From Bradysia coprophila (taxonomy: Eukaryota > Arthropoda > Insecta > Diptera > Sciaridae), in the NCBI RefSeq assembly GCF_014529535.1, contig NW_023503653.1, forward strand, positions 62,001-126,000: a DNA stretch of 64,000 nucleotides, written 5' to 3'. Position 1 is the stretch's first letter, and the number at the start of each line of letters is the position of its first letter. Made by a program: the position numbers and the translations under genes. Positions 21,201-34,000 of this stretch are shown piece after piece. Below the pieces are notes generated by a model. It had not been told where the DNA came from and did no database searches. It saw only the letters and a program-made list of their open reading frames with translations.

Positions 21201-22662
21201 ACACAAACATGGCATATTTTTGATGCAATGTTTTGACCACCATGTAATTAATCAAATATTAACTTTTAGACGCTATTTATGTTAATAATATTAATTGTCG
21301 AAGTATTTACTACCTCAAAACACCAAAACTTTGTCCATTAATAATTCTTTTGTCAATAAAAACCTTAAATTAGACCACACCGATCTTACGATTTTCTTAA
21401 GAAATGTGCAACTTTGTACTGAGATGGTGCACTGGTTTTATTTTATGGTTTTATCAAATAAGTAAACATAATAATCGCATTATTTTCATGAAAAAATTAA
21501 TCTTTAGGCTCTAAAGATTAATTATAACGTTAATTTGCGTATTTTCATTGGTAATTATTTTCCAAAACTGATAAATAATGTAGCTGGTCAGGTACACCTG
21601 CACGGTCAGCTACTACCTCGCTTACCTTATGCGCACTCATTTTACTTACAGATATGTTTCTATCGTGAAGTTGAAGATATTTGACGATGTTGATTGATGT
21701 TTTGACTATACCACACCGAATATGAAAACTTATTTTGAGTTCAGTTTAGGAAAGCCACAGTAGTTCGGGTAGTTGATTTTCTGCAAAACAAAAAGAAATG
21801 CCTTTAACATCTTGATCTTGACATTGAATCGTGAATGCTTCTATTGCTGTACGCAATTTTACTAGTAATTGGCGACACTTAAATGATTCACACATCGGTT
21901 AGCGAAACCAATGGTCATTCTATTCTAATCTCGCAAAAGACTGTGAAAAGAAATCTTTCTGCTTACATTTTTTTACTGGCTGTGCTTTTATATGGGCAGC
22001 CTTTTTCGCTTATCAATAAAACTCACATTTGTTTAAGTACTTCATACTTTTCAATCTGAAAAAACCTGCTTAAGGCGATACTGCAATTGACTTCTCAATT
22101 CTACTACTTCTTCGCATTCAAATAAGCTTATTTTGGAGCTGCTGATTTGCACGATACAAACGGAACGTCTTAAGATTCCGATAACATAGTAACGAGTTCT
22201 TGCTATGCTCTGTGGCATTTTCGAGGAACTACATGTTGTGTCACTCTAATACGACATGGGAAAAATGTGTTCGATTTCGAAGCAGAAAGTGATACAACTA
22301 CAGGGTTTGCTTTTCGCACGCATGCAGAATCACAATCACTGAAGAGCATTGACAGACATACTGAACAGTTCCCAATCCCTTCATTGAGACGAAATTTTAA
22401 GCTTAAACTTATAAGTGTTGTTGGGCTGTGTTATGAAACATGAACGGAAAACTTTGAATAAAAACTCGTCACATAGAAAGTAAGACTAGCTCGAGCGGTG
22501 CCGCACTTATTGGACTATGCGATCATCGATTGTCAAGAATTATTATTGATAAAGTTACCGATTACCAATTATTATTATTATCAATTATTTACAATAATTA
22601 TCGATCATCGATAGTTATCGATGGTGTTGGGGAATCTCGCGCCGTGCGAGATTCCTACTCTA
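21201..22662. other. AT-rich intergenic stretch, no gene seen
   Basis: No frame above 80 codons and no recognised element. Near the right side there is an ATTATTATTATTATCAATTA-type simple stretch with ATCGAT repeats (22540-22622), then a short hairpin GAATCTCGCGCC / GCGAGATTC at about 22632-22654. Confidence 0.5.
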
Positions 22663-23825
22663 GAGTGGTAATTTCGCGCCCATACATTTTTTGAATTTTT
22701 GAAAACGGATGCGAGGTGTTGGAATTCGGTGCGAATTATGGAATCCGTTGCGAATTTGATTTGTGATGGTTTTAGGCAAAGTAAAAGTTAGAAATGGGTG
22801 CGAACTCGATTTAGAGCATGTTCAAAGTAACTAAAAGTTGGAAATGGGTGCGAACTCGATTTAGAGCATGTACAAAGAAACTGAAAGTTGGAAATGGGTG
22901 CGAACTCGATTTGGAGCATGTACAAAAAAACTGAAAGTTGGAAATGGGTGCGAACTCGATTTGGAGCATTTTTAAAGGAACTGAAAGTTGGAAATGGGTG
23001 CGAACTCGATTGAGAGCATGTACAAAGAAACTGAAAGTTGGAAATGGGTGCGAACTCGATTTGGAGCATGTACAAAAAAACTGAAAGTTGGAAATGGGTG
23101 CGAACTCGATTTGGAGCATTTTTAAAGAAACTGAAAGTTGGAAATGGGTGCGAACTCGATTTGGAGCATTTTTAAAGGAATTGAAAGTTGGAAATAGGTT
23201 CGAACTCGATTTGGAGCATGTACAAAGAAACTGAAAGTTGGAAATGGGTGCGAACTCGATTTGGACCATGTACAAAGAACCTGCTTTTACGAAATTCTAA
23301 CAAAGACTTAGTTAATTTTCCTTTTACGAAATGTTAACAAAGACTAAGGGAATTTTCCTTTTACGAAATTGAGTTTGCACCCATTTCCAACTTTTACTTC
23401 CTTTAATAATGCTCTAAATCGAGTTCGCACCCACTTCCAACTTTCGGTTCCTTCAAAAATGCTCGAAATCGAGTTCGCACCCATTTCCTACTTTCAGTTC
23501 CTTTAAAAGTGCTCTAAATCGTGTTCGCGCCCACTTCCAACTTTCGGTTCCTTCAAAAATGTTCTAAATCGAGTTCGTACCCATTTCCAACTTTCAGTTC
23601 CTTTAAAAGTGCTCTAAATCGTGTTCGCACCCATTTCCAACTTTTAATTTGCCTAAAACCATCATAAATCAAATTCGCACCGAATTCCATAATTCGCACC
23701 GAATTCCATAATTCGCACCGAATTCCATAATTCGCACCGAATTCCATAATTCGCTCCGAATTCCATAATTCGCGCCGAATTCCAACAACACCAAAATTTC
23801 AAAAAATGTATGGGCGCGAAATTAC
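22663..23825. mobile_element. Foldback element with tandem-repeat arms
   Basis: GTAATTTCGCGCCCATACAT (from 22668) is repeated inverted, ending at 23825. TACTCTA flanks both sides (22656-22662 and 23826-23832), a likely 7-bp target duplication. The left arm is a 50-bp tandem repeat: GAAATGGGTGCGAACTCGAT at 22791, 22841 and on to 23241, ten copies. The right arm has the same repeat inverted, about six copies (23370-23650), then six copies of a 19-bp GCACCGAATTCCATAATTC-type unit. The loop (23281-23370) has a diverged direct repeat around CCTTTTACGAAAT. The long minus-strand frames here are repeat by-products. Confidence 0.85.
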
Positions 23826-23832
23826 TACTCTA

Positions 23833-26800
23833 CATATATTTTCTGACTGATTCAATCAAAAATATATCAAAATAGCATCATCCATCGCTGAGTTAAATTT
23901 TATTTTGTAAAATGGATCAAGACTGAAACATTAAGACATCAAACTTAAAATTTTGCAGTACACGTATAGAAAATAAAGTCGAATTTAGTTCCCGAGCATA
24001 GGTCGTAGCATACATTTTCTGACTGATTCAACCAAAAATATATCAAAATAGCATCATCCATCGCTGAGTTAAATTTTATTTTGTAAAATGGATCAAGACT
24101 GAAACATTAAGACATCAAACTTAAAATTTTGCAGTACACGTATAGAAAATAAAGTCGAATTTAGTTCCCGAGCATAGGTCGTAGCATACATTTTCTGACT
24201 GATTCAATCAAAAATATATCAAAATAGCATCATCCATCGCTGAGTTAAATTTTATTTTGTAAAATGGATCAAGACTGAAACATTAAGACATCAAACTTAA
24301 AATTTTGCAGTACACGTATAGAAAATAAAGTCGAATTTAGTTCCCGAGCATAGGTCGTAGCATACATTTTCTGACTGATTCAACCAAAAATATATCAAAA
24401 TAGCATCATCCATCGCTGAGTTAAATTTTATTTTGTAAAATGGATCAAGACTGAAACATTAAGACATCAAACTTAAAATTTTGCAGTACACGTATAGAAA
24501 ATAAAGTCGAATTTAGTTCCCGACCATAGGTCGTAGCATACATTTTTTGACTGATTCAATCAAAAATATATCAAAATAGCATCATCCATCGCTGAGTTAA
24601 ATTTTATTTTGTAAAATGGATCAAGACCGAAACATTAAGACATCAAACTTAAAATTTTGCAGTACACGTATAGAAAATAAAGTCGAATTTAGTTCCCGAG
24701 CATAGGTCGTAGCATACATTTTCTGACTGATTCAATCAAAAATATATCAAAATAGCATCATCCATCGCTGAGTTAAATTTTATTTTGTAAAATGGATCAA
24801 GACTGAAACATTAAGACATCAAACTTAAAATTTTGCAGTACACGTATAGAAAATAAAGTCGAATTTAGTTCCCGAGCATAGGTCGTAGCATACATTTTCT
24901 GACTGATTCAATCAAAAATATATCAAAATAGCATCATCCATCGCTGAGTTAAATTTTATTTTGTAAAATGGATCAAGACTGAAACATTAAGACATCAAAC
25001 TTAAAATTTTGCAGTACACGTATAGAAAATAAAGTCGAATTTAGTTCCCGAGCATAGGTCGTAGCATACATTTTCTGACTGATTCAATCAAAAATATATC
25101 AAAATAGCATCATCCATCGCTGAGTTAAATTTTATTTTGTAAAATGGATCAAGACTGAAACATTAAGACATCAAACTTAAAATTTTGCAGAACACGTATA
25201 GAAAATAAAGTCGAATTTAGTTCCCGACCATAGGTCGTAGCATACATTTTTTGACTGATTCAATCAAAAATATATCAAAATAGCATCATCCATCGCTGAG
25301 TTAAATTTTATTTTGTAAAATGGATCAAGACTGAAACATTAAGACATCAAACTTAAAATTTTGCAGTACACGTATAGAAAATAAAGTCGAATTTAGTTCC
25401 CGAGCATAGGTCGTAGCATACATTTTCTGACTGATTCAATCAAAAATATATCAAAATAGCATCATCCATCGCTGAGTTAAATTTTATTTTGTAAAATGGA
25501 TCAAGACTGAAACATTAAGACATCAAACTTAAAATTTTGCAGAACACGTATAGAAAATAAAGTCGAATTTAGTTCCCGACCATAGGTCGTAGCATACATT
25601 TTTTGACTGATTCAATCAAAAATATATCAAAATAGCATCATCCATCGCTGAGTTAAATTTTATTTTGTAAAATGGATCAAGACTGAAACATTAAGACATC
25701 AAACTTAAAATTTTGCAGTACACGTATAGAAAATAAAGTCGAATTTAGTTCCCGAGCATAGGTCGTAGCATACATTTTCTGACTGATTCAATCAAAAATA
25801 TATCAAAATAGCATCATCCATCGCTGAGTTAAATTTTATTTTGTAAAATGGATCAAGACTGAAACATTAAGACATCAAACTTAAAATTTTGCAGTACACG
25901 TATAGAAAATAAAGTCGAATTTAGTTCCCGAGCATAGGTCGTAGCATACATTTTCTGACTGATTCAATCAAAAATATATCAAAATAGCATCATCCATCGC
26001 TGAGTTAAATTTTATTTTGTAAAATGGATCAAGACTGAAACATTAAGACATCAAACTTAAAATTTTGCAGAACACGTATAGAAAATAAAGTCGAATTTAG
26101 TTCCCGACCATAGGTCGTAGCATACATTTTTTGACTGATTCAATCAAAAATATATCAAAATAGCATCATCCATCGCTGAGTTAAATTTTATTTTGTAAAA
26201 TGGATCAAGACTGAAACATTAAGACATCAAACTTAAAATTTTGCAGTACACGTATAGAAAATAAAGTCGAATTTAGTTCCCGACCATAGGTCGTAGCATA
26301 CATTTTTTGACTGATTCAATCAAAAATATATCAAAATAGCATCATCCATCGCTGAGTTAAATTTTATTTTGTAAAATGGATCAAGACTGAAACATTAAGA
26401 CATCAAACTTAAAATTTTGCAGTACACGTATAGAAAATAAAGTCGAATTTAGTTCCCGAGCATAGGTCGTAGCATACATTTTCTGACTGATTCAATCAAA
26501 AATATATCAAAATAGCATCATCCATCGCTGAGTTAAATTTTATTTTGTAAAATGGATCAAGACTGAAACATTAAGACATCAAACTTAAAATTTTGCAGTA
26601 CACGTATAGAAAATAAAGTCGAATTTAGTTCCCGACCATAGGTCGTAGCATACATTTTTTGACTGATTCAATCAAAAATATATCAAAATAGCATCATCCA
26701 TCGCTGAGTTAAATTTTATTTTGTAAAATGGATCAAGACCGAAACATTAAGACATCAAACTTAAAATTTTGCAGTACACGTATAGAAAATAAAGTCGAAT

Positions 26801-29800
26801 TTAGTTCCCGAGCATAGGTCGTAGCATACATTTTCTGACTGATTCAATCAAAAATATATCAAAATAGCATCATCCATCGCTGAGTTAAATTTTATTTTGT
26901 AAAATGGATCAAGACTGAAACATTAAGACATCAAACTTAAAATTTTGCAGTACACGTATAGAAAATAAAGTCGAATTTAGTTCCCGAGCATAGGTCGTAG
27001 CATACATTTTCTGACTGATTCAATCAAAAATATATCAAAATAGCATCATCCATCGCTGAGTTAAATTTTATTTTGTAAAATGGATCAAGACTGAAACATT
27101 AAGACATCAAACTTAAAATTTTGCAGTACACGTATAGAAAATAAAGTCGAATTTAGTTCCCGAGCATAGGTCGTAGCATACATTTTCTGACTGATTCAAT
27201 CAAAAATATATCAAAATAGCATCATCCATCGCTGAGTTAAATTTTATTTTGTAAAATGGATCAAGACTGAAACATTAAGACATCAAACTTAAAATTTTGC
27301 AGTACACGTAGAGAAAATAAAGTCGAATTTAGTTCCCGAGCATAGGTCGTAGCATACATTTTCTGACTGATTCAATCAAAAATATATCAAAATAGCATCA
27401 TCCATCGCTGAGTTAAATTTTATTTTGTAAAATGGATCAAGACTGAAACATTAAGACATCAAACTTAAAATTTTGCAGTACACGTATAGAAAATAAAGTC
27501 GAATTTAGTTCCCGAGCATAGGTCGTAGCATACATTTTCTGACTGATTCAATCAAAAATATATCAAAATAGCATCATCCATCGCTGAGTTAAATTTTATT
27601 TTGTAAAATGGATCAAGACTGAAACATTAAGACATCAAACTTAAAATTTTGCAGAACACGTATAGAAAATAAAGTCGAATTTAGTTCCCGACCATAGGTC
27701 GTAGCATACATTTTCTGACTGATTCAATCAAAAATATATCAAAATAGCATCATCCATCGCTGAGTTAAATTTTATTTTGTAAAATGGATCAAGACTGAAA
27801 CATTAAGACATCAAACTTAAAATTTTGCAGTACACGTATAGAAAATAAAGTCGAATTTAGTTCCCGAGCATAGGTCGTAGCATACATTTTCTGACTGATT
27901 CAATCAAAAATATATCAAAATAGCATCATCCATCGCTGAGTTAAATTTTATTTTGTAAAATGGATCAAGACTGAAACATTAAGACATCAAACTTAAAATT
28001 TTGCAGTACACGTATAGAAAATAAAGTCGAATTTAGTTCCCGACCATAGGTCGTAGCATACATTTTTTGACTGATTCAATCAAAAATATATCAAAATAGC
28101 ATCATCCATCGCTGAGTTAAATTTTATTTTGTAAAATGGATCAAGACCGAAACATTAAGACATCAAACTTAAAATTTTGCAGTACACGTATAGAAAATAA
28201 AGTCGAATTTAGTTCCCGAGCATAGGTCGTAGCATACATTTTCTGACTGATTCAATCAAAAATATATCAAAATAGCATCATCCATCGCTGAGTTAAATTT
28301 TATTTTGTAAAATGGATCAAGACTGAAACATTAAGACATCAAACTTAAAATTTTGCAGAACACGTATAGAAAATAAAGTCGAATTTAGTTCCCGACCATA
28401 GGTCGTAGCATACATTTTTTGACTGATTCAATCAAAAATATATCAAAATAGCATCATCCATCGCTGAGTTAAATTTTATTTTGTAAAATGGATCAAGACT
28501 GAAACATTAAGACATCAAACTTAAAATTTTGCAGTACACGTAGAGAAAATAAAGTCGAATTTAGTTCCCGAGCATAGGTCGTAGCATACATTTTCTGACT
28601 GATTCAATCAAAAATATATCAAAATAGCATCATCCATCGCTGAGTTAAATTTTATTTTGTAAAATGGATCAAGACTGAAACATTAAGACATCAAACTTAA
28701 AATTTTGCAGTACACGTATAGAAAATAAAGTCGAATTTAGTTCCCGAGCATAGGTCGTAGCATACATTTTCTGACTGATTCAATCAAAAATATATCAAAA
28801 TAGCATCATCCATCGCTGAGTTAAATTTTATTTTGTAAAATGGATCAAGACCGAAACATTAAGACATCAAACTTAAAATTTTGCAGTACACGTATAGAAA
28901 ATAAAGTCGAATTTAGTTCCCGAGCATAGGTCGTAGCATACATTTTCTGACTGATTCAATCAAAAATATATCAAAATAGCATCATCCATCGCTGAGTTAA
29001 ATTTTATTTTGTAAAATGGATCAAGACTGAAACATTAAGACATCAAACTTAAAATTTTGCAGAACACGTATAGAAAATAAAGTCGAATTTAGTTCCCGAC
29101 CATAGGTCGTAGCATACATTTTTTGACTGATTCAATCAAAAATATATCAAAATAGCATCATCCATCGCTGAGTTAAATTTTATTTTGTAAAATGGATCAA
29201 GACTGAAACATTAAGACATCAAACTTAAAATTTTGCAGTACACGTATAGAAAATAAAGTCGAATTTAGTTCCCGAGCATAGGTCGTAGCATACATTTTCT
29301 GACTGATTCAATCAAAAATATATCAAAATAGCATCATCCATCGCTGAGTTAAATTTTATTTTGTAAAATGGATCAAGACTGAAACATTAAGACATCAAAC
29401 TTAAAATTTTGCAGAACACGTATAGAAAATAAAGTCGAATTTAGTTCCCGAGCATAGGTCGTAGCATACATTTTCTGACTGATTCAATCAAAAATATATC
29501 AAAATAGCATCATCCATCGCTGAGTTAAATTTTATTTTGTAAAATGGATCAAGACTGAAACATTAAGACATCAAACTTAAAATTTTGCAGAACACGTATA
29601 GAAAATAAAGTCGAATTTAGTTCCCGAGCATAGGTCGTAGCATACATTTTCTGACTGATTCAATCAAAAATATATCAAAATAGCATCATCCATCGCTGAG
29701 TTAAATTTTATTTTGTAAAATGGATCAAGACTGAAACATTAAGACATCAAACTTAAAATTTTGCAGAACACGTATAGAAAATAAAGTCGAATTTAGTTCC

Positions 29801-30785
29801 CGAGCATAGGTCGTAGCATACATTTTCTGACTGATTCAATCAAAAATATATCAAAATAGCATCATCCATCGCTGAGTTAAATTTTATTTTGTAAAATGGA
29901 TCAAGACTGAAACATTAAGACATCAAACTTAAAATTTTGCAGAACACGTATAGAAAATAAAGTCGAATTTAGTTCCCGACCATAGGTCGTAGCATACATT
30001 TTTTGACTGATTCAATCAAAAATATATCAAAATAGCATCATCCATCGCTGAGTTAAATTTTATTTTGTAAAATGGATCAAGACTGAAACATTAAGACATC
30101 AAACTTAAAATTTTGCAGTACACGTATAGAAAATAAAGTCGAATTTAGTTCCCGAGCATAGGTCGTAGCATACATTTTCTGACTGATTCATTCAAAAATA
30201 TATCAAAATAGCATCATCCATCGCTGAGTTAAATTTTATTTTGTAAAATGGATCAAGACTGAAACATTAAGACATCAAACTTAAAATTTTGCAGAACACG
30301 TATAGAAAATAAAGTCGAATTTAGTTCCCGACCATAGGTCGTAGCATACATTTTTTGACTGATTCAATCAAAAATATATCAAAATAGCATCATCCATCGC
30401 TGAGTTAAATTTTATTTTGTAAAATGGATCAAGACTGAAACATTAAGACATCAAACTTAAAATTTTGCAGTACACGTATAGAAAATAAAGTCGAATTTAG
30501 TTCCCGAGCATAGGTCGTAGCATACATTTTCTGACTGATTCAATCAAAAATATATCAAAATAGCATCATCCATCGCTGAGTTAAATTTTATTTTGTAAAA
30601 TGGATCAAGACCGAAACATTAAGACATCAAACTTAAAATTTTGCAGTACACGTATAGAAAATAAAGTCGAATTTAGTTCCCGACCATAGGTCGTAGCATC
30701 CATTTTCTGACAGATTCCATCAAAAATATATCAAAATAGCATCATCCATCGCTGAGTTAAATTTTATTTTGTAAAATGGATCAAC
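23833..30785 (+). repeat. 176-bp satellite array, 39 exact periods plus partial
   Basis: TTCTGACTGATTCAA-type starts fall at 23841, 24017, 24193 and so on to 30705: (30705-23841)/176 is exactly 39, so no net indel has accumulated. Monomers are nearly identical. Variable sites include TTCTGAC/TTTTGAC, AAGACTG/AAGACCG, GCAGTAC/GCAGAAC, CGTATAG/CGTAGAG and CCCGAGC/CCCGACC. The terminal partial monomer (30705-30785) is the most divergent (CAGATTCCATC). There is no open frame of note. The array lies between the foldback element and the FHIP2 gene, ending about 310 bp before that gene's start codon. Confidence 0.98.
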
Positions 30786-31095
30786 ACGGGATATTATGTC
30801 GTGTATATTAAAGGAACAATAAAATCGATATGTCGAAGGTAACTATTTAATGAAATAAACTGTACTTTTGCAGCTCCGCGCTTTTATTTCAAATAAGTGA
30901 TCGGCCGTTTAAAGTTTGAAAAAAGAGCCACTGATATGACCGATATGACTGACATGAACAACTAAACATCAGCTGATGATTGATTATTATTTATTTACGT
31001 TCTACGTGTTTCGTAGTAAAAACAAAAAGCTAAATTATCTGTAACATGAAACGGGTCTGTATTTAATGAACGTTTGCAATTCCCGTGTATTCGCT
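30786..31095 (+). promoter_or_regulatory. Presumed promoter and 5' leader of the FHIP2 gene
   Basis: This is the only unique sequence between the satellite and the start codon. It contains AT-rich stretches but no clear TATA box at a convincing position. The promoter role is inferred from position only. Confidence 0.4.
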
Positions 31096-34000
31096 ATGTT
31101 CGGACGATTGAACGAAGTTCTACAATCGGCAGTCGATGTGGTTGGTTAATCAATGTAAAATAATTGTTCGTGTAGCGCATTGAAGATCATTTTTCTTTCT
31201 TCCACAGCTGGCCCCACCTCCGTCACCCTTTGACGATTTTGAATACCACTGGAAGCAGGTTAAGAATTTTTACGCAACAAAGAGGACCCATGAAATTCAT
31301 GTCAATGATACCAACGTTCCCGTAAGTTGTTTTTAACTGGCAGGAAGCATTATACTTTTACCTATCGCGAGCGGATTCTTCCGCTCTTCCGAAATAAGCC
31401 TTATTTAATGGAATCAAAAACAAAATTCAAAATTAGGTTCACTTGGAGCAGATGCTCGATATCATCACAAATGAACAGAATGAAAAACTAGAAGATGAGT
31501 GGGAATGTCTAAAATTTGTACTGACTCGTAGACCTTTAGACCTGTTAGTTGAATTTGCTGTAACGGAAACACCACCAGGTAAAATTCAGATTTTCGTGAA
31601 TAGGAAGACAACGAATGTCGAATGTGTTGTGTGTGGTAATTCCAGGTGCAACTGGATGCGTTCTAAATTGGGTTCGTCGATTCTTAAAACTTCCAAATCC
31701 GCACCTAGCCGATGACAGTGTATGCCAACCAGTAATTGTGAGTTAATCGATCGATTATTGCTTTCCAATTAATACAATTTTCACTCAAACATAATTCAGA
31801 AACTGATTCAAGTGTGTAATGGCCACAGAGCATCACCATACGAACACGAAGAGATTTTATTCCTGTCCACAGTGTCTGGTTTGGTTCGACAAAATCCTTA
31901 TTTGATCAATTTATTCATACCGGCCCATCGCTATGACTATCTTAAAAATGTCAATCGACGACCGAATACGGTTCCAGTGAAAAATCCATTGTTCGACTAC
32001 AGTAAAGTTGAAGCGAGCATACGTCGCATATCGATTGTTGTAGACAACGATGCGGATGCCCAAGTTGGTTCGTCAAGTGTGGAAGCAATTGACCCGGAGC
32101 CGGATTGTGATAAAAATAGTTCTGAGAATGGTGAAGGTGTACCGAGCGAAACGTGTGATTGCGATGATGAGGATAGATTTCAGCTGCTAGATACAATTAC
32201 AACATATTTGCAAAGTGCAGTAAGCACAGACAGCAACGACTCACGAATCATTTATGAATCAAATTTTTTTTGTTTCTCTGTAGGACAGCATAGTTGTGGT
32301 GCGGTCTTGTGAAGGTGCGATGATTCTTACATCGCTTCCATCGATAAATAATGGAACGTGTTTGGCTATCAAATCGAGTCTGAATGCTTTTAGTGTCAAA
32401 ATTTCCGAACGTAAAAACGGCCACTCTAAGAAGCTAATTAGGATGTACGCACCAGCATCCAGGCGTGTGTCAGCACCAGCAGCAGTCAGACACCTACTGT
32501 TCTTTCATTGATTTACTTTGTTATGAATGAATGAATGAAGAAATGGTGCCCGACTACTGGTACATGTCCGGAGGCTGGTGCCGCCACCCTATTTATTTAC
32601 TTGTACAACAACAACAACAACAACAACAAAAAACATTTTCAGGCCTGTCATTCCTATGCCGTCAAATTCCTGAAGATATGGACACCGGTGAAATCGAGGA
32701 CAGTGTGGTTTCTTGGGGCCTGAATCCTCGTGATGGCAACGCGTCACAATTCATCGGGGTCAAACAACTGACTGAATTCTTATGTTGGCTCGATTATGCT
32801 AATTGTTTGTCGAACGAATGTGTTGAATTGTCCACATATTTGTGTCCCAATTTACGTGCACATCTGTTCGAAGACGTTCTGGAACCGTCGCTCCTGGACA
32901 GCAATGCGTTCTTTATGTTGGTGCTGTCGTCGAAAATAATTCGACAAATCGATTCCAAGCAGTTTTCGGATGGTAAATATGTGATTTTCGGGCAATATTA
33001 TCTGTGATTGTGTTTAACCGTAATAATCGATCCATTAGAATTGGCCATTTGGTTGATTGGCACGGAGGAAGACTGTATGGGCGATGGGTTATTGACTATT
33101 TTAATCGAAAATGCACAAGAAAATTCAAATATTCTTCTACCCACATTACAGTTCATTGAGGTGAGTTCTTTCCGGAGAATAGACGGATTGGCGTTATTGG
33201 CCGTGAAACTAACCGAAAACCTATCAAATATTTCAGTCCTTGTTGGACAATGCTAACGAACGCATTTTGAATGGAATGATTTTTCGCTATTTGACCGGTC
33301 GCGGCTATTACGATCAAAGCAGTGAAAATCAACCGATACAAACGTGGTCAGATGAGGAGGAGGAGCGAGGAAGACTAGACGGTGACGTGGAAGGACTTAA
33401 AAAATCTAGAACGCTTGCTCCGAGCAATATTTTGAAAATCATTAATTAGTAAGTTGACTAAGGTCACAAAGGAGAAACTGTGAAAAAAAAAGTAAAATTT
33501 AAAATCGGAAGTGGGAACGAATCTCAATGTGAAAAAGGAACTGTCTGAATTAATTACTGGCCCTAACGAAATCTTTTCTTACCTAGTTTTCTGTTGCTAT
33601 TACCGAGGCAAATAATGAGCGAGGGCGTTGGCACCTGTTATGAAGAATATGTTCAGGATGCGAACAGACACTATCAGAATTGGATACTAAAAACAGTTGA
33701 TTACAATTGGCCGACAGAAGCAAAGTGTCCGAGTGCGAGTAAAGCGAATTCTACAACCGATCTAAACCGTAAGTATGGTGAGGGGACACAGGACATTTCT
33801 ACCATGTGATTATCGGCTCGAGCGATAAAATCGTCCGGAAGACGAAAATATGCAGTTCAGGGCAATATTACAATTTATTCATCAGATTGATTCATCATAT
33901 CGCCTTCTGGGTGATATTATCGCATTCTGTGTGATATTATCGATCGCATTCCGTTTGATATTATCGCCTTCTGGGTGATATAATCGCCTTCTGGATGATT

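Noticed and set aside
22788-23747. Minus frames with repeating CSKSSSHPFPTFS residues
   Set aside because: By-product of the 50-bp tandem repeat in the foldback arms.
23833-30785. Regular repeats that could suggest a CRISPR array
   Set aside because: The whole 176-bp unit is conserved, with no variable spacers, and the genome is eukaryotic.
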